Shown piece after piece: positions 63,437-64,000 of a stretch of DNA of 64,000 bases. This DNA is from Pectinophora gossypiella (taxonomy: Eukaryota; Arthropoda; Insecta; Lepidoptera; Gelechiidae). Positions within the stretch are counted from its first letter, which is position 1, and every line of letters begins with the position of its first letter. The DNA is taken from NCBI RefSeq assembly GCF_024362695.1, contig NC_065421.1, positions 10,788,598-10,852,597 on the forward strand. The letters are read 5' to 3'. The notes under the pieces were generated by a model. It was not told where the DNA came from and searched no databases. It worked only from the letters and a program-made list of their open reading frames with translations. The position numbers were made by a program, and so were the translations under genes.

Positions 63437-64000
63437 TTATTTTACGAGGTCTTCAGTAGTGGTATAGTCCAGGGTGAGTAACCAGTCTGTTAACACGGAC
63501 TTTGCTAGCGGAATAGGGCAGTCTATAATACAGCAAGACTTAGCTACTGCATTGTAAGTGCGAGATCTCACAAACTCTCCAAATCTACCCGCGAAAGCCG
63601 TGTTAACAGTCGGCAAAGGTACGCTGAAAGTGCGTTTTTTTAACAGTTCTTTATATGTGTCAGAATTTAATATGTGTTTGTGGGTGATAATGCATGTCTT
63701 TAGAATAAATAACTGTCGTATTGTTAGTACCTTGGCTTCCTTATACAAGATGTCTGTGGGGTATCTGTAGGGTTTCTTCAGCATTACTTTTAGAACTGAT
63801 CTTTGTGCTCTCTCTGCATCCTTGAGCTTAGTTTTTGCAGCACTACCCCAAACGGAGACACAATAGCTGGCAACCGACTGACATATAGCTATATAAACAG
63901 ATCTTAAAAGAGTTTTATCAGCAGACGACCTTAATTTCTTAATTATTCCTATGGTCTTTCTAATTCGTTTTGAAAGGCATTGAATATGAGCATCAAAATT
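63437..64000 (-). mobile_element. LINE reverse transcriptase ORF, C-terminal part (cut by the edge)
   Basis: Open on the minus strand from the right edge to a stop at 63437, about 187 codons. It contains HIQCLSKRIRKTIGIIKKLR, YCVSVWGSAAKTKLKDAERA and MLKKPYRYPTDILYKEAKVL, typical of the region after the polymerase domain in insect Jockey/CR1-type LINE proteins (TLLRSVYIAI, AERAQR, KVM). No stop was seen in the visible part. The start lies beyond 64000. Confidence 0.8.

Overview
The window looks like nuclear DNA from a moth or butterfly (Lepidoptera). Genes are intron-bearing with GT..AG junctions, intergenic and intronic DNA is AT-rich with many GTAGGTACCTAC-like words, and it is packed with lepidopteran-type SINEs. 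One family has a tRNA-like head and one a 5S-rRNA-like head, and the two share a body. There are also palindromic MITEs, LINE 3' tails, a mariner remnant and one young BEL/Pao LTR retrotransposon. No bacterial or organelle genes were seen.

Layout. 0.3-0.8 kb (minus): coding exon of an unrecognised basic/nuclear-looking protein that probably splices on past the left edge. 5.4-7.5 kb (minus): a three-exon gene of 455 codons, unrecognised, with a SUMO-interacting-like motif near the N-terminus and seven psi-K-x-E SUMO-site-like motifs in its last exon. 11.3-31.3 kb (plus): the WHEP and prolyl-tRNA synthetase part of the bifunctional glutamyl-prolyl-tRNA synthetase, 18 exons and 976 codons visible, with six WHEP repeats, several being near-identical exon cassettes. 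The glutamyl half is not seen upstream. 32.0-32.7 and 34.6-35.2 kb (minus): two diverged, intact, intronless XRCC4-like genes in tandem. 38.1-40.9, 46.7-49.5 and 53.3-56.2+ kb (plus): three tandem copies of a secreted protein gene of unknown family, seven exons including an 18-nt micro-exon; the third copy is cut by the right edge. 56.7-63.1 kb: an intact BEL/Pao element inside intron 3 of the third copy. 63.4-64.0 kb (minus): the end of a LINE.

The genes are not a pathway unit. They are a housekeeping tRNA synthetase, a DNA end-joining factor pair, a small secreted-protein cluster and unrecognised proteins. What ties the region together is duplication: WHEP exon cassettes, the XRCC4 pair, the secreted cluster with its promoters, and segmental duplications that carry SINEs. 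Mobile DNA then invaded much of the intron and spacer sequence. Exon boundaries were set by reading frames across GT/AG junctions by eye. No similarity search was run, so family names rest on recognised motifs.
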